Origin: Paenisporosarcina indica
GTDB taxonomy: Bacteria; Bacillota; Bacilli; Bacillales_A; Planococcaceae
DNA length: 64,000 nucleotides
NCBI RefSeq assembly: GCF_001939075.1
Contig: NZ_MPTA01000001.1
Location: 372,001-436,000 of the forward strand
Reading direction: 5' to 3'
The notes under the pieces are model-generated. The model made no database searches. It was not told the DNA's origin and worked only from the letters and a program-made list of their open reading frames with translations. Shown here piece by piece: positions 40,634 to 50,823 of this stretch (position 1 is the first letter of the stretch; every line of letters begins with the position of its first letter). The position numbers and the translations under genes are program-made.

Positions 40634-42674
40634 CAAAACTCTACAGGCCGTGAGCAACTTAAAAGGCATTGGTGGCGAAACGGAAAAATCACTGGCAGAA
40701 ATGGGTATTGCGACATTACATGATTTGGTCATGACATTTCCTTATCGTCATGAAGATTTCCGATTAAAAAATATAGTAGAAACACCGCATAATGAACGTA
40801 TCACAGTGGAGGGAAGGGTCGAAAGTGAGCCTTCCGTTCTTTTTTTAGGGAAAAATAAATCCCGTATGCAATTTCATTTACTCGTAGGTCCCCATTTAAT
40901 AAAAGCAGTCTTTTTTAACCAAGCCTATTTAAAAAACAAGATTACGAGTGGGCAGACAATCACGGTTACCGGTAAATGGGATCGCGGTAGACAAGCAATC
41001 AGTGTAACTCACTATTCCCCAGGTCCAAAAACAGATAATGTGGATTTTGAACCGATGTATAGTTTAAAAGGGAATTTAAATCAAAAAAAGTTTCGTAAGT
41101 TTATGCATCAAGCCCTGCAAGAAGTTGGAGACGATCTAGAAGAATTCTTACCACTAAACATAAGAGAAATATATAGGTTATTACCCGTAAAAGAAGCCCT
41201 TGAAGGGGTTCATTTTCCGAAAGATGCTGACCATGTCAAACAAGCAAGAAGACGCTTTGTTTACGAAGAATTACTGTTATTTCAATTAAAGATGCAAGCG
41301 ATTAAAAAAGTTCGCAAAGAACAAAACCGAGGCATCTCGATCGCTTACGACATAAACAAACTAAAAGATATGATTGGCACGCTACCCTATGAGCTAACAG
41401 CAGCTCAAAAACGAGTGGTCAATGAAATTTGTAAAGATTTAAGAGAACCCCACAGAATGAATCGTTTGCTTCAAGGAGATGTTGGATCAGGTAAAACAGT
41501 CGTAGCGGCTATTGGACTTTATGCTGTCATTACTGCTGGTTTCCAAGGGGCGTTGATGGCTCCAACAGAGATTTTGGCAGAACAACACGCAGCCTCACTG
41601 CATGATTGGTTAGCCCCACTCGGTATTCGCATGGCCCTATTGACGGGTTCAACTAAAACGAAAGCAAGGCGAATTCTGCTGGAACAACTAGCAAATGGCG
41701 AAGTGGACTTGCTGATTGGTACGCATGCACTCATACAACCGGATGTTGAGTTTAAACAATTGGGTCTTGTCATTACGGATGAACAGCATCGTTTTGGCGT
41801 TGAACAACGACGGGTGTTACGAGACAAAGGCATGAGTCCGGATGTCTTGTTTATGACTGCGACGCCAATTCCTAGAACGCTTGCGATTACGGCATTTGGT
41901 GAAATGGATGTATCGATTATTGACGAAATGCCTGCTGGAAGAAAAGAAATAGAAACTCATTGGGTCAAAAAAGAGTTATTTAATCAAACAATTAATCGTA
42001 TGGTGATGGAACTTCAAGCCGGCAAACAAGCCTATGTCATCTGCCCGCTCATTGAAGAATCAGAAAAACTGGACGTTCAAAATGCTGTCGATGTCTATGA
42101 ACAATTAACGACGATTTTTCATCAACAGTTCAAAGTCGGGCTGATGCACGGCCGTTTGCATTCAACCGAAAAAGATGAGGTAATGCGTGCATTTAGTGAA
42201 GGACACGTTCAAGTATTGGTCTCCACAACTGTAGTTGAAGTAGGTGTGAATGTGCCAAATGCGACGTTTATGGTCATTTACGATGCCGAAAGGTTTGGCT
42301 TAGCACAACTACATCAACTACGGGGACGCGTTGGACGTGGCTCTGACCAATCCTATTGTATTTTGCTTGCCGATCCGAAGTCGGAAGAAGGAAAAGAACG
42401 TATGATGTCGATGGTCGAAACGAATGATGGCTTTAAACTGGCTGAAAAAGATTTGGAACTTAGAGGTCCCGGGGACTTTTTTGGACGCAAACAAAGTGGT
42501 GTGCCAGAGTTTAAAATGGCGGACTTGGTTCATGACTACAGAGCTTTAGAAACAGCGAGACAGGACGCTGAAAAATATATTGCTTCCAGAGAATTTTGGA
42601 CAAGTGACGAGACAAAATGTTTACGCACATACTTAGAACAATCTGGTGCTTTAGATGGTGATCGTATTGATTAA
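40626..42674 (+). CDS. recG: ATP-dependent DNA helicase RecG
   Basis: Branch-migration helicase rescuing stalled forks and Holliday junctions. N-terminal wedge (OB) domain, then superfamily 2 core with Walker A GDVGSGKT (284-291), DEQHRFGV box and the QLRGRVGRG motif VI. 682 aa. GTG start at 40626 overlaps sdaAA and has a weak ribosome site, consistent with coupling. Confidence 0.96.
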   Translation: MSNKTLQAVSNLKGIGGETEKSLAEMGIATLHDLVMTFPYRHEDFRLKNIVETPHNERITVEGRVESEPSVLFLGKNKSRMQFHLLVGPHLIKAVFFNQAYLKNKITSGQTITVTGKWDRGRQAISVTHYSPGPKTDNVDFEPMYSLKGNLNQKKFRKFMHQALQEVGDDLEEFLPLNIREIYRLLPVKEALEGVHFPKDADHVKQARRRFVYEELLLFQLKMQAIKKVRKEQNRGISIAYDINKLKDMIGTLPYELTAAQKRVVNEICKDLREPHRMNRLLQGDVGSGKTVVAAIGLYAVITAGFQGALMAPTEILAEQHAASLHDWLAPLGIRMALLTGSTKTKARRILLEQLANGEVDLLIGTHALIQPDVEFKQLGLVITDEQHRFGVEQRRVLRDKGMSPDVLFMTATPIPRTLAITAFGEMDVSIIDEMPAGRKEIETHWVKKELFNQTINRMVMELQAGKQAYVICPLIEESEKLDVQNAVDVYEQLTTIFHQQFKVGLMHGRLHSTEKDEVMRAFSEGHVQVLVSTTVVEVGVNVPNATFMVIYDAERFGLAQLHQLRGRVGRGSDQSYCILLADPKSEEGKERMMSMVETNDGFKLAEKDLELRGPGDFFGRKQSGVPEFKMADLVHDYRALETARQDAEKYIASREFWTSDETKCLRTYLEQSGALDGDRID

Positions 42675-42692
42675 TTGTTTGCTAGCTTCAGA

Positions 42693-42732
42693 AGAATGCA
42701 AGGGTCTTTAAACAATCCTTGCATTCTTTTTG
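42693..42732 (+). terminator. Terminator after recG
   Basis: AGAATGCAAGG/CCTTGCATTCT stem with T5. The right arm overlaps the -35 of the fapR promoter. Confidence 0.9.
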
Positions 42733-42747
42733 TTGTATTTATATACT
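42719..42747 (+). promoter_or_regulatory. Sigma-A promoter of the fapR-plsX-fabD-fabG operon
   Basis: TTGCAT at 42719-42724, 17-base spacer, TATACT at 42742-42747. The start site (about 42754) falls inside the FapR operator. Confidence 0.82.
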
Positions 42748-42749
42748 GA

Positions 42750-42770
42750 TATTAGTACCAAGTGCTAATA
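42750..42770. promoter_or_regulatory. FapR operator
   Basis: Palindromic TATTAGTACCAAGTGCTAATA, matching the known FapR target (ATTAGTACC core with inverted TAAT half). It overlaps the predicted start site, so FapR would block transcription of its own operon until malonyl-CoA releases it. Confidence 0.92.
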
Positions 42771-42785
42771 TTGGACGGTGAACTT

Positions 42786-43370
42786 ATGAAACGCACAAAA
42801 AAAGAACGTCAACAATTATTAATAACGACCATAACAAATAATCCTTTTATTACAGATGAAGATCTAGCGAATGAGTTTGCTGTTAGTGTGCAAACGATTC
42901 GATTGGACAGATTAGAACTTTCGATACCGGAACTACGAGAACGGATTAAACATGTGGCTTCTAAGACATTTGAAGATGAAGTACGTTCGCTACCAATAAA
43001 TGAAGTCATTGGAGAAATAGTAGACATTGAACTTGATAAACGAGCAATTTCTATATTGGACGTAAAATCAACACATATATTTAAACGCAATCAGATTGCC
43101 CGGGGGCATCATTTATTTGCGCAAGCAAATTCTCTAGCAGTAGCGGTCATCAATGATGAACTTGCGTTGACGGCAAAATCTAATTTAACGTTTGTAAAAC
43201 CTGTTAAACTGGGTGACCGTGTAATAGCAAAAGCTATGGTAAAACGAAGAGATTCAGAAAAAAATCGCACATTTGTAGAAGTCATCTCAACTGTTGAAAA
43301 CGAGGTTGTTTTTGAAGGTCAGTTTGAAATGTATCGGACAAATGAGTCAAGTAAAGGTGATTCGAAATGA
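42786..43370 (+). CDS. fapR: Transcription factor FapR, fatty acid and phospholipid synthesis repressor
   Basis: Repressor released by malonyl-CoA or malonyl-ACP. The N-terminal DeoR-like HTH (about 18-45) includes [22 protein letters not shown]. The C-terminal hot-dog ligand domain (about 70-190) has [24 protein letters not shown]. 194 aa. ATG 42786 aligns with known N-termini; the in-frame upstream ATG lies in the operator. It overlaps plsX by four bases. Confidence 0.97.
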   Translation: MKRTKKERQQLLITTITNNPFITDEDLANEFAVSVQTIRLDRLELSIPELRERIKHVASKTFEDEVRSLPINEVIGEIVDIELDKRAISILDVKSTHIFKRNQIARGHHLFAQANSLAVAVINDELALTAKSNLTFVKPVKLGDRVIAKAMVKRRDSEKNRTFVEVISTVENEVVFEGQFEMYRTNESSKGDSK

Positions 43371-44356
43371 AAATCGCAGTAGATGCAATGGGTGGGGACA
43401 ACGCACCGAAAGAAATCGTAGAAGGTGTTTTCCAAGCACTGGACCAATTTGAAGATATACATATTCTTTTATATGGCATTGAGGAAAAAGTAAAACCCTT
43501 TCTAAAAAAACATGATCGCTTAACTTTCATCCCTACAACTGAAAAAATCGAATCTGAGGATGAACCAGTACGAGCAATTCGCCGCAAGAAAGACGCTTCA
43601 ATGGTGCGAATGGCTGAAGCAGTAAAAAATAAAGAAGCAGATGCATGCGTATCTGCGGGAAATACTGGGGCGCTGATGGCGGCAGGGCTTTTCATTGTTG
43701 GTCGCATTGATGGAATTGACCGTCCTGCACTAGCACCGACATTACCTACAATCGATGGTCAAGGCTTTGTCATGCTAGATTTGGGTGCAAACTCAGATGC
43801 CAAACCTGAACATTTAGTGCAATTTGGCATTATGGGTAGTATATACGCAGCCAAAGTGCGAGGTATTGAAAATCCACGTGTAGGTTTACTAAACATCGGT
43901 ACAGAAGAAATGAAAGGCAATGACTTAACGAAAGCGGCCTTTGCACTATTAAAAGATGCACCAATTAATTTCATCGGAAATGTGGAATCGCGTGATTTGT
44001 TATTGGGAGTAGCAGACGTTGTGGTAACCGACGGCTTTACTGGCAATATGGTGCTTAAAACAATTGAAGGAACTGCATCAAGTATCTTTAGTCTGTTAAA
44101 AGAAGCATTTATGTCATCCACTAAATCAAAAATATCTGCATATCTTGTAAAAGACAATTTACGCTCATTAAAAAATAAAATGGATTATACCGAGTACGGT
44201 GGCGCTGGCTTATTCGGTCTTAAAGCACCTGTAATTAAAGCACATGGTTCATCCAACGCAAATGCAGTGATGAATGCCATCCGACAAGCGCGAACAATGG
44301 TGGAATACGATGTAAGCGGTACAATTCATACAACAATCGCAGGAGGTAAACAATGA
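43367..44356 (+). CDS. plsX: Phosphate acyltransferase PlsX
   Basis: Converts acyl-ACP to acyl phosphate for PlsY, the first step of phospholipid synthesis. It begins [14 protein letters not shown]; conserved blocks are [27 protein letters not shown] and [12 protein letters not shown]. 329 aa. ATGA overlaps with fapR and fabD. Also the entry point for acyl phosphate from FakA/FakB. Confidence 0.97.
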   Translation: MKIAVDAMGGDNAPKEIVEGVFQALDQFEDIHILLYGIEEKVKPFLKKHDRLTFIPTTEKIESEDEPVRAIRRKKDASMVRMAEAVKNKEADACVSAGNTGALMAAGLFIVGRIDGIDRPALAPTLPTIDGQGFVMLDLGANSDAKPEHLVQFGIMGSIYAAKVRGIENPRVGLLNIGTEEMKGNDLTKAAFALLKDAPINFIGNVESRDLLLGVADVVVTDGFTGNMVLKTIEGTASSIFSLLKEAFMSSTKSKISAYLVKDNLRSLKNKMDYTEYGGAGLFGLKAPVIKAHGSSNANAVMNAIRQARTMVEYDVSGTIHTTIAGGKQ

Positions 44357-45297
44357 CGAAAATTGCATTTATATTTCCAGGACAAGGCTCGCAAGCAGTC
44401 GGGATGGGAGCGGAACTTGTTCAAATAAATGAAGGCAATAAAGCTTTCTATGTTAAAGCGGATGAGAAACTAGGGTTTGCGTTATCAACGCTTATGTTAG
44501 AAGGTCCAGCTGAAGAGTTGACATATACATATAATGCCCAGCCAGCACTTTTAACGACTAGCACCATGGTTTCAGAACTTTTACAAGCTGCCGATGTTAA
44601 ACCTGATTACACCATTGGCCATAGTTTAGGAGAATATTCCGCTTTAGTTGCCTCGGGTGTACTGGCATTTGAAGATGGTGTGCAAATTGTGCATGAACGC
44701 GGCTTATTCATGAATGAAGCCGTTCCTGCGGGTCTAGGTGCGATGGCTGCAATTTTAGGATTAGATGCGGAAGCATTGAAGGCAGTAACAGACCTAGTTA
44801 CTGAACAAGGCGATGTCGTTCAATTAGCAAACTTGAATTGTCCGGGACAAATCGTTATTTCCGGAACGCAGTCAGGCGTTGAAAAAGCTAGTGAGAAAGC
44901 AAAAGAAGCGGGTGCCAAACGTGCAATTCCTTTAGTGGTTAGTGGTCCTTTCCATTCAGAATTAATGCGTCCTGCAGCATCCCATCTTGAAAAAGCACTA
45001 AACAAACTGGCTATGCACAACACAGATGTACCAGTTATCTCAAACGTGACAGCTAGCCCAGTTACGAACGCAGAAGAGATGAAAGAGTTGCTAGTTCAAC
45101 AATTGTATTCACCTGTGCGCTTTGAAGAATCAATTCGTGCATTACTCGCACTAGGGGTGGATACATTTATTGAATGTGGTCCTGGTAAAGTATTGAGTGG
45201 ATTGGTGAAGAAAATTGATCGTTCAGCACGTATTTATGCGGCTTACGATCAAGCATCTATTGCACAAGTGATCGAAGCATCAAGGGAGTGGTCATAA
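44353..45297 (+). CDS. fabD: Malonyl-CoA:ACP transacylase
   Basis: Loads malonyl groups onto ACP. Oxyanion loop GQGSQ (10-14), nucleophile Ser91 in GHSLGEY, histidine in SGPFHSELM. 314 aa. The stop shares one base with the fabG start. Confidence 0.97.
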   Translation: MTKIAFIFPGQGSQAVGMGAELVQINEGNKAFYVKADEKLGFALSTLMLEGPAEELTYTYNAQPALLTTSTMVSELLQAADVKPDYTIGHSLGEYSALVASGVLAFEDGVQIVHERGLFMNEAVPAGLGAMAAILGLDAEALKAVTDLVTEQGDVVQLANLNCPGQIVISGTQSGVEKASEKAKEAGAKRAIPLVVSGPFHSELMRPAASHLEKALNKLAMHNTDVPVISNVTASPVTNAEEMKELLVQQLYSPVRFEESIRALLALGVDTFIECGPGKVLSGLVKKIDRSARIYAAYDQASIAQVIEASREWS

Positions 45298-46043
45298 TGG
45301 GAAAACTTAACGGCAAAACAGCAATCGTTACAGGTGCTTCACGTGGAATCGGAGCGGAAATTGCAAAATATCTAGCAAAAGAAGGCGCCCGTGTGATTGT
45401 GAATTATAGTGGCAGCCAATCGAAAGCGGAAGAAGTCGTGAAAGAAATTGAAGCTTTCGGTGGTGAGGCACTTGCAGTTCAAGCAAGTGTAAGTGATGCA
45501 GATAGTGTAACCGCATTGATTTCAGCAACCATGGAACATTTCGGAAGCATTGATATTTTGGTTAACAATGCGGGGATTACACGTGATAATTTAATCATGC
45601 GGATGAAAGAAAACGAATGGGACGATGTCATCAATACGAACCTTAAAGGCGTTTTCTTGTGTACAAAAGCTGTTACAAGACAAATGATGAAACAACGTGC
45701 TGGCCGTATCGTGAACATCGCATCTATTGTAGGAGTTTCTGGAAATGCAGGGCAAGCCAACTATGTGGCTGCGAAAGCTGGGGTTATTGGCTTAACGAAA
45801 ACTACTGCAAAAGAATTGGCTAGTCGTAATATTAATGTAAATGCGATTGCACCTGGCTTCATTTCAACTGAAATGACTGCAGACTTGCCTGAAGAAGTGA
45901 AAGCACAAATGTTGACACAAATACCTTTGGCGAAACTTGGAAACCCTGAAGATGTTGCAAAAGCTGTTATATTTTTAGCTTCGGATGATTCAAATTACAT
46001 TACGGGACAAACACTTCATGTCGATGGTGGCATGGTCATGTAA
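45297..46043 (+). CDS. fabG: 3-oxoacyl-ACP reductase FabG
   Basis: NADPH-dependent reductase of fatty acid elongation. SDR fold: TGASRGIG (12-19), NNAG, catalytic Tyr156/Lys160 (YVAAK). 248 aa from ATG 45297, ribosome site AGGGAG. An upstream GTG at 45288 is in frame but overlaps the ribosome site. Confidence 0.96.
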   Translation: MGKLNGKTAIVTGASRGIGAEIAKYLAKEGARVIVNYSGSQSKAEEVVKEIEAFGGEALAVQASVSDADSVTALISATMEHFGSIDILVNNAGITRDNLIMRMKENEWDDVINTNLKGVFLCTKAVTRQMMKQRAGRIVNIASIVGVSGNAGQANYVAAKAGVIGLTKTTAKELASRNINVNAIAPGFISTEMTADLPEEVKAQMLTQIPLAKLGNPEDVAKAVIFLASDDSNYITGQTLHVDGGMVM

Positions 46044-46100
46044 TTACCCCTACCCAGTAGGCTTAGTTTTTTGTATAATCATTGAGGGGAGGTGACTTAA

Positions 46101-46337
46101 TTGACAACAGTAGTAGAACGTGTAACTAAAGTAGTCGTCGACCGCCTCGGCGTAGACGAAAGTGAAGTGAAATTGGAAGCTTCTTTCCGTGATGATCTTG
46201 GTGCTGATTCTCTTGACGTTGTTGAACTTGTTATGGAATTTGAGGATGAGTTTGACATGGAGATTTCGGATGAGGATGCTGAAAAAATTGGTACTGTAGG
46301 AGATGCAGTAACATATATTGAAAGCAAACAAGGATAA
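46101..46337 (+). CDS. acpP: Acyl carrier protein
   Basis: Carries fatty acyl intermediates on a 4'-phosphopantetheine arm attached to Ser37 ([10 protein letters not shown]). 78 residues and very acidic. The start codon is TTG at 46101, with a strong GGGGAGGTGA ribosome site seven bases upstream and no usable ATG. A TATAAT at 46074 may give it its own promoter besides readthrough from fabG. Confidence 0.96.
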   Translation: MTTVVERVTKVVVDRLGVDESEVKLEASFRDDLGADSLDVVELVMEFEDEFDMEISDEDAEKIGTVGDAVTYIESKQG

Positions 46338-46353
46338 GTAATTATTCCTGTTC

Positions 46354-46406
46354 GAGACGCGTTAGACATTCTTCTTGAATCGTCTATCGCGTCTCTATTT
46401 CTTTTT
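46354..46406 (+). terminator. Terminator after acpP
   Basis: GAGACGCGTTAGAC pairs with GTCTATCGCGTCTC (one mismatch) around a 14-base loop, followed by TATTTCTTTTT. Confidence 0.75.
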
Positions 46407-46433
46407 GCACAATGTACCACAAACAGGTAAACT
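46405..46433 (+). promoter_or_regulatory. Probable sigma-A promoter of rnc-smc-ftsY
   Basis: TTGCAC at 46405-46410, 17 bases, TAAACT at 46428-46433, placed right at the acpP terminator tail and 36 bases before rnc. Confidence 0.6.
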
Positions 46434-46468
46434 AAAACGTAGAAACTAATGGAGGGCAGATTATATAG

Positions 46469-47236
46469 ATGAACGGTAAACGAAAAGGAACATCTCAAAA
46501 AAACGGTACATTTTCAGATTCGGTTAAACAAATATTTATCCTGCTACAGCAAGAATTAAATATTCAATTTGTGAATCAGGAACTTCTTTATCAAGCATTT
46601 ACCCATTCATCTTATGTGAATGAGCATCGTCGGAAATTTTACAAGGACAATGAGCGACTAGAGTTTTTAGGTGACGCAGTTCTTGAACTGTCCGTTTCTC
46701 AATACTTATTTCAAAAGTTTAGTTTAATGAGCGAAGGTGAATTGACAAAGTTACGTGCGGCAATCGTATGTGAACCCTCACTCGTGTTATTTGCTAATGA
46801 ACTAAACTTTGGGAAATATGTCCTTTTAGGTAAGGGAGAAGAGGTTACAGGAGGAAGAGAACGACCTGCACTTCTTGCAGATGTCTTTGAATCTTTTATT
46901 GGCGCACTTTATTTAGATCAAGGTTTACAACCTGTTGTAGCCTTTTTAGAACAAGTGGTCTTTCCTAAAATCGAGATCGGTGCTTTTTCGCATGTGATGG
47001 ATTATAAGAGTCAGTTGCAAGAAATAGTTCAGCAAATGAATAATGGATCGTTACAGTATGAAATTGTTGAAGAAAAAGGGCCAGCCCACAACCGCACTTT
47101 TGTCTCGAGTGTCCGACTTGGAAACGACGAACTAGGTGAAGGAAATGGCAAGTCCAAAAAAGAAGCAGAACAAAAAGCGGCCCAAGTAGCAATTAATCGC
47201 CTTCAAGGGCAAGTGGCAAGCAGACAGGAGGGCTAA
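46469..47236 (+). CDS. rnc: Ribonuclease III
   Basis: Cleaves double-stranded RNA in rRNA processing and mRNA decay. Catalytic signature [17 protein letters not shown] starts at residue 61; a second acidic site is in [16 protein letters not shown]; a C-terminal dsRNA-binding domain (about 172-242) includes [12 protein letters not shown]. 255 aa. Two bases separate it from smc. Confidence 0.96.
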   Translation: MNGKRKGTSQKNGTFSDSVKQIFILLQQELNIQFVNQELLYQAFTHSSYVNEHRRKFYKDNERLEFLGDAVLELSVSQYLFQKFSLMSEGELTKLRAAIVCEPSLVLFANELNFGKYVLLGKGEEVTGGRERPALLADVFESFIGALYLDQGLQPVVAFLEQVVFPKIEIGAFSHVMDYKSQLQEIVQQMNNGSLQYEIVEEKGPAHNRTFVSSVRLGNDELGEGNGKSKKEAEQKAAQVAINRLQGQVASRQEG

Positions 47237-47238
47237 TT

Positions 47239-50200
47239 TTGTTCCTAAAACGACTTGAAGTCATTGGATTTAAATCGTTTGCGGATCGAGTTGGCATCGA
47301 TTTTGTACCAGGAGTTACTGCAGTGGTAGGTCCAAACGGTAGTGGTAAGAGTAATGTTACGGATGCTATTCGATGGGTGTTAGGTGAGCAATCTGCAAAA
47401 TCACTTCGTGGATCAAAAATGGAAGATGTGATATTTGCAGGAAGTGACTCAAGAAAAGCATTGAATTTTGCGGAAGTTACTCTGCTATTAGATAATTCAG
47501 ACAAACGCGTACCGTTAGATTACAGCGAAATCAGTGTCACGAGACGTGTGTTTCGTTCAGGAGATAGTGAATATTTATTAAATAAACAATCTTGTAGATT
47601 GAAAGATATAACCGATTTATTTATGGATTCGGGTTTAGGGAAAGAAGCCTTTTCCATCATATCTCAAGGTCGTGTTGATGAAATTTTAAATAGTCGACCT
47701 GAAGATCGCCGTACGATCTTTGAAGAAGCAGCTGGTGTTTTAAAGTACAAATTACGCAAAAAGAAAGCTGAACACAAATTGTTTGAAACAGATGACAATT
47801 TGCACAGAGTACTTGATATTTTACATGAACTCGATGGTCGAATGGAGCCTCTGCAAATGCAGGCGTCAACAGCGACCGATTACATTAGAATGTCAGAAGA
47901 ATTAAAAGACATTGACCTAGGGGTAATTGCTTTTGATTTGCAACGTATTGATCAACAATTACATGAAATGAAACAACAAGTAGACATTCACGAGAAACAA
48001 GGACAACAGCTGGAGAACGGCATTGGAAAAATGGAGAATGAGTTGGAGTCAATCCGACAGCAACAAACTGTGCAAGACCGCTTAATCGATGAATCGCAAG
48101 AATCTTTAGTTGAAGCAAGTTCTGAACTTGAGCGTTGGGACGGCCGAAAACAATTGATGGCTGAAAAACGTCAAAATAAAGATCAGCAAATTGATAAGCT
48201 AAGATTAACAATTGTTGAATATGAACAAGAGAAAAACGAATTGACAAACCAATTACAACAAAAACAGTTAGAAACAACACAAAAAAGAACTGAATTGCGA
48301 ACTGTTCAGAACGAAGTCAAACAATTAGACCATTTATTGAGTCAGTCTAGTGCGGAGATTGAGGTGGAAATAGAGGATTACAAATCTACCTATATCGAGT
48401 TGTTAAACGAGGAAGCTACCGTCAAGAATGAGTTGAAGCATTTAAATCAACAGCTTCTGCAACAACACGAACATAAAGACAAAATGAGTAGTGAATTCGA
48501 ACAGATCACTATGGATTTAGAGAAAGTTGAAGTTCAAAAGAAACTTGTAGATCAACAATTAGCACAAATTCGTAGTCTTTTAGACGAAAAGTTGACGCAG
48601 TTTAAAGAACTGCAACAAGCAATTGCTAAAGAAAAAGATGAATTAGAATCGAAACAATCGATGTTGTATCAAGCGTACCAACATCAGCAACAATTAAAAG
48701 CTAGAAAAGAATCGCTTGAAGCTCTTGAAGCGGACTTCTCTGGTTTCTTCCAAGGTGTCAAAGAAGTATTAATTGCACGGGAAAATGGACAATTAACAGG
48801 AATTACAGGTGCAGTGGCAGAACTTATTCAAGTGAAACCAGCTTATGCCAAAGCACTTGAAACAGCCCTTGGTGGTGCGATGCAACATATTGTGACCGAA
48901 TCCAATGAGGATGCAAGAAAAGCCATTGCCTACTTGAAAAATAAGCGTTCAGGTCGTGCAACATTCTTACCTAAAACCGTCATGAAGTCTCGCAAAGTGC
49001 AGTCAGATGCATTACGTAGCGTAATGAACCATCCGTCATTTATTCAAACAGCAGATGAACTCGTTACATATGACGAGTCTTCAATGTCAATCGTTGAGAA
49101 TTTACTTGGAAATGTACTCGTCGTAAAAGATTTACAAGGTGCTTCACAAATTGCGAAGTCCATTCAATATCGTTATCGAGTTGTGACACTGGATGGGGAT
49201 ATTGTCAATGCGGGAGGTTCATTAACTGGTGGATTTACAAAACAACAGTCTTCTGTATTTTCGAGAAAAGCCGAGTTGGAAGACCTTGTATCGAAATTGA
49301 ATGGCATGGATCGTTCGATTCAAACAGCTGAAAATCAAGTTGCAACTCTAAAAAACTCTATTGATCATCAATCTGAACTCCTGGAAATACTACGTACCGA
49401 GGGGGAAGAAAGTCGTGCGAATGATTTAGAGCTCAGTGCGAATCTCCGTGAACTCGAAACCGCCTATAAACGTTTAAATGAACGCGCTTTTGTTTCGGAT
49501 TCTGAAACAAAAGATGTATCAACTCGTCAGCAACAAGCGGCAGAGAAAAAGAAACAAGCAGAGCAGAGATTAACAGAATTAAAAGCTGAATTGGATCAAA
49601 TTAATGAAACCATTCATCGCTTAACCAATCTAAAGTCGAAAAGTTTAAGTGAACGTGATCAATTAACAGAAAAAATGGCTGAACTTCGTTCAAGAAAAGC
49701 CGTCTTAACCGAACAATCGAAGGTCGCAGAGTATACAGTAGCTGAGTTGCAAGATAATTGTCAAAAGGTTATTCAAAAACTTGATCATGCGAAAAAAGAG
49801 ATGCAGTGGTATGAAAATGGTGACAGTCAAGTAGGACCAACACCAAGTGAGATTGATCGCGAATTGAACGGTTGGTTAGAAAAGAAACATTCGTTAGTTC
49901 AATTAATTGCGAGTGCCAAAGAAAAACGATCTCAAATCCACACGCAATTACAAACGGTTGAGCTTCAGTTGAAAAAAAACCAGCATCTACACAAACAACA
50001 GTTGGACGTTTTAAGGACTGCGGAAGTGAAGATGAATCGTTTAGATGTAGAGCAAACTGCATTGCATGCTCAACTAGAAGAAAACTATCACCTAACATTT
50101 GAAGATATTGAACTTCCTAACCTAGATACATTCGAGGAAGACGTGTCTCGTAAAAAAGTTAAATTACTCAAACAATCAATTGAAGAATTAGGTCCGGTTA

Positions 50201-50823
50201 ACGTAGCTTCAATCGAAGAATTTGAACGTGTCTCTGAACGCCACACGTTTTTAACAGACCAACGACAGGATTTATTGGAAGCGAAAGAAACATTGCATGA
50301 AGCAATCAAAGAAATGGATGAAGAAATGACTACCCGTTTCAGTGATACATTCCATGCCATTCGAACACAATTTAGTCTTGTTTTCCGGGAGTTGTTTGGA
50401 GGAGGACATGCTGATTTAATCTTGTCCGATCCTATAGATATGCTAGAAACCGGTATTGAAATCGTGGCTCAACCCCCTGGGAAGAAGCTGCAAAATTTAA
50501 GTTTACTTTCAGGTGGAGAACGGGCGTTAACGGCAATCGCATTATTATTTGCCATTCTAAATATTCGACCAGTACCGTTTTGTATATTGGATGAAGTGGA
50601 AGCGGCACTTGATGAATCGAATGTCGTTCGCTATAGTCAATACCTGAAAAAGTTCAGTCATGATACTCAATTTATCGTCATCACTCACCGTAAAGGAACA
50701 ATGGAAGGTGCCGATGTCTTATATGGGATCACAATGCAAGAATCGGGTATATCGAAATTAGTATCGGTGAAATTGCAAGAAGAGCAACCGACACTTGTCG
50801 CACAAGGGAGCGTTAGAGCATGA
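47239..50823 (+). CDS. smc: Chromosome segregation ATPase SMC
   Basis: Condensin core that loads at parS sites and aligns chromosome arms. Walker A GPNGSGKS (31-38), two long coiled coils around a hinge (about 515-670, GITGAVAELIQV...GGSLTGG), signature LSGGER (1090-1095), Walker B with Asp1118-Glu1119. 1194 aa. The start is TTG 47239 behind AGGAGGG; MFLKRLEVIGFKSFAD is the expected N-terminus. Confidence 0.97.
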   Translation: MFLKRLEVIGFKSFADRVGIDFVPGVTAVVGPNGSGKSNVTDAIRWVLGEQSAKSLRGSKMEDVIFAGSDSRKALNFAEVTLLLDNSDKRVPLDYSEISVTRRVFRSGDSEYLLNKQSCRLKDITDLFMDSGLGKEAFSIISQGRVDEILNSRPEDRRTIFEEAAGVLKYKLRKKKAEHKLFETDDNLHRVLDILHELDGRMEPLQMQASTATDYIRMSEELKDIDLGVIAFDLQRIDQQLHEMKQQVDIHEKQGQQLENGIGKMENELESIRQQQTVQDRLIDESQESLVEASSELERWDGRKQLMAEKRQNKDQQIDKLRLTIVEYEQEKNELTNQLQQKQLETTQKRTELRTVQNEVKQLDHLLSQSSAEIEVEIEDYKSTYIELLNEEATVKNELKHLNQQLLQQHEHKDKMSSEFEQITMDLEKVEVQKKLVDQQLAQIRSLLDEKLTQFKELQQAIAKEKDELESKQSMLYQAYQHQQQLKARKESLEALEADFSGFFQGVKEVLIARENGQLTGITGAVAELIQVKPAYAKALETALGGAMQHIVTESNEDARKAIAYLKNKRSGRATFLPKTVMKSRKVQSDALRSVMNHPSFIQTADELVTYDESSMSIVENLLGNVLVVKDLQGASQIAKSIQYRYRVVTLDGDIVNAGGSLTGGFTKQQSSVFSRKAELEDLVSKLNGMDRSIQTAENQVATLKNSIDHQSELLEILRTEGEESRANDLELSANLRELETAYKRLNERAFVSDSETKDVSTRQQQAAEKKKQAEQRLTELKAELDQINETIHRLTNLKSKSLSERDQLTEKMAELRSRKAVLTEQSKVAEYTVAELQDNCQKVIQKLDHAKKEMQWYENGDSQVGPTPSEIDRELNGWLEKKHSLVQLIASAKEKRSQIHTQLQTVELQLKKNQHLHKQQLDVLRTAEVKMNRLDVEQTALHAQLEENYHLTFEDIELPNLDTFEEDVSRKKVKLLKQSIEELGPVNVASIEEFERVSERHTFLTDQRQDLLEAKETLHEAIKEMDEEMTTRFSDTFHAIRTQFSLVFRELFGGGHADLILSDPIDMLETGIEIVAQPPGKKLQNLSLLSGGERALTAIALLFAILNIRPVPFCILDEVEAALDESNVVRYSQYLKKFSHDTQFIVITHRKGTMEGADVLYGITMQESGISKLVSVKLQEEQPTLVAQGSVRA

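Noticed and set aside
47885-48280. 131-residue minus-strand ORF
   Set aside because: Antisense to the smc coiled coil; long shadow frames are common in coiled-coil genes.
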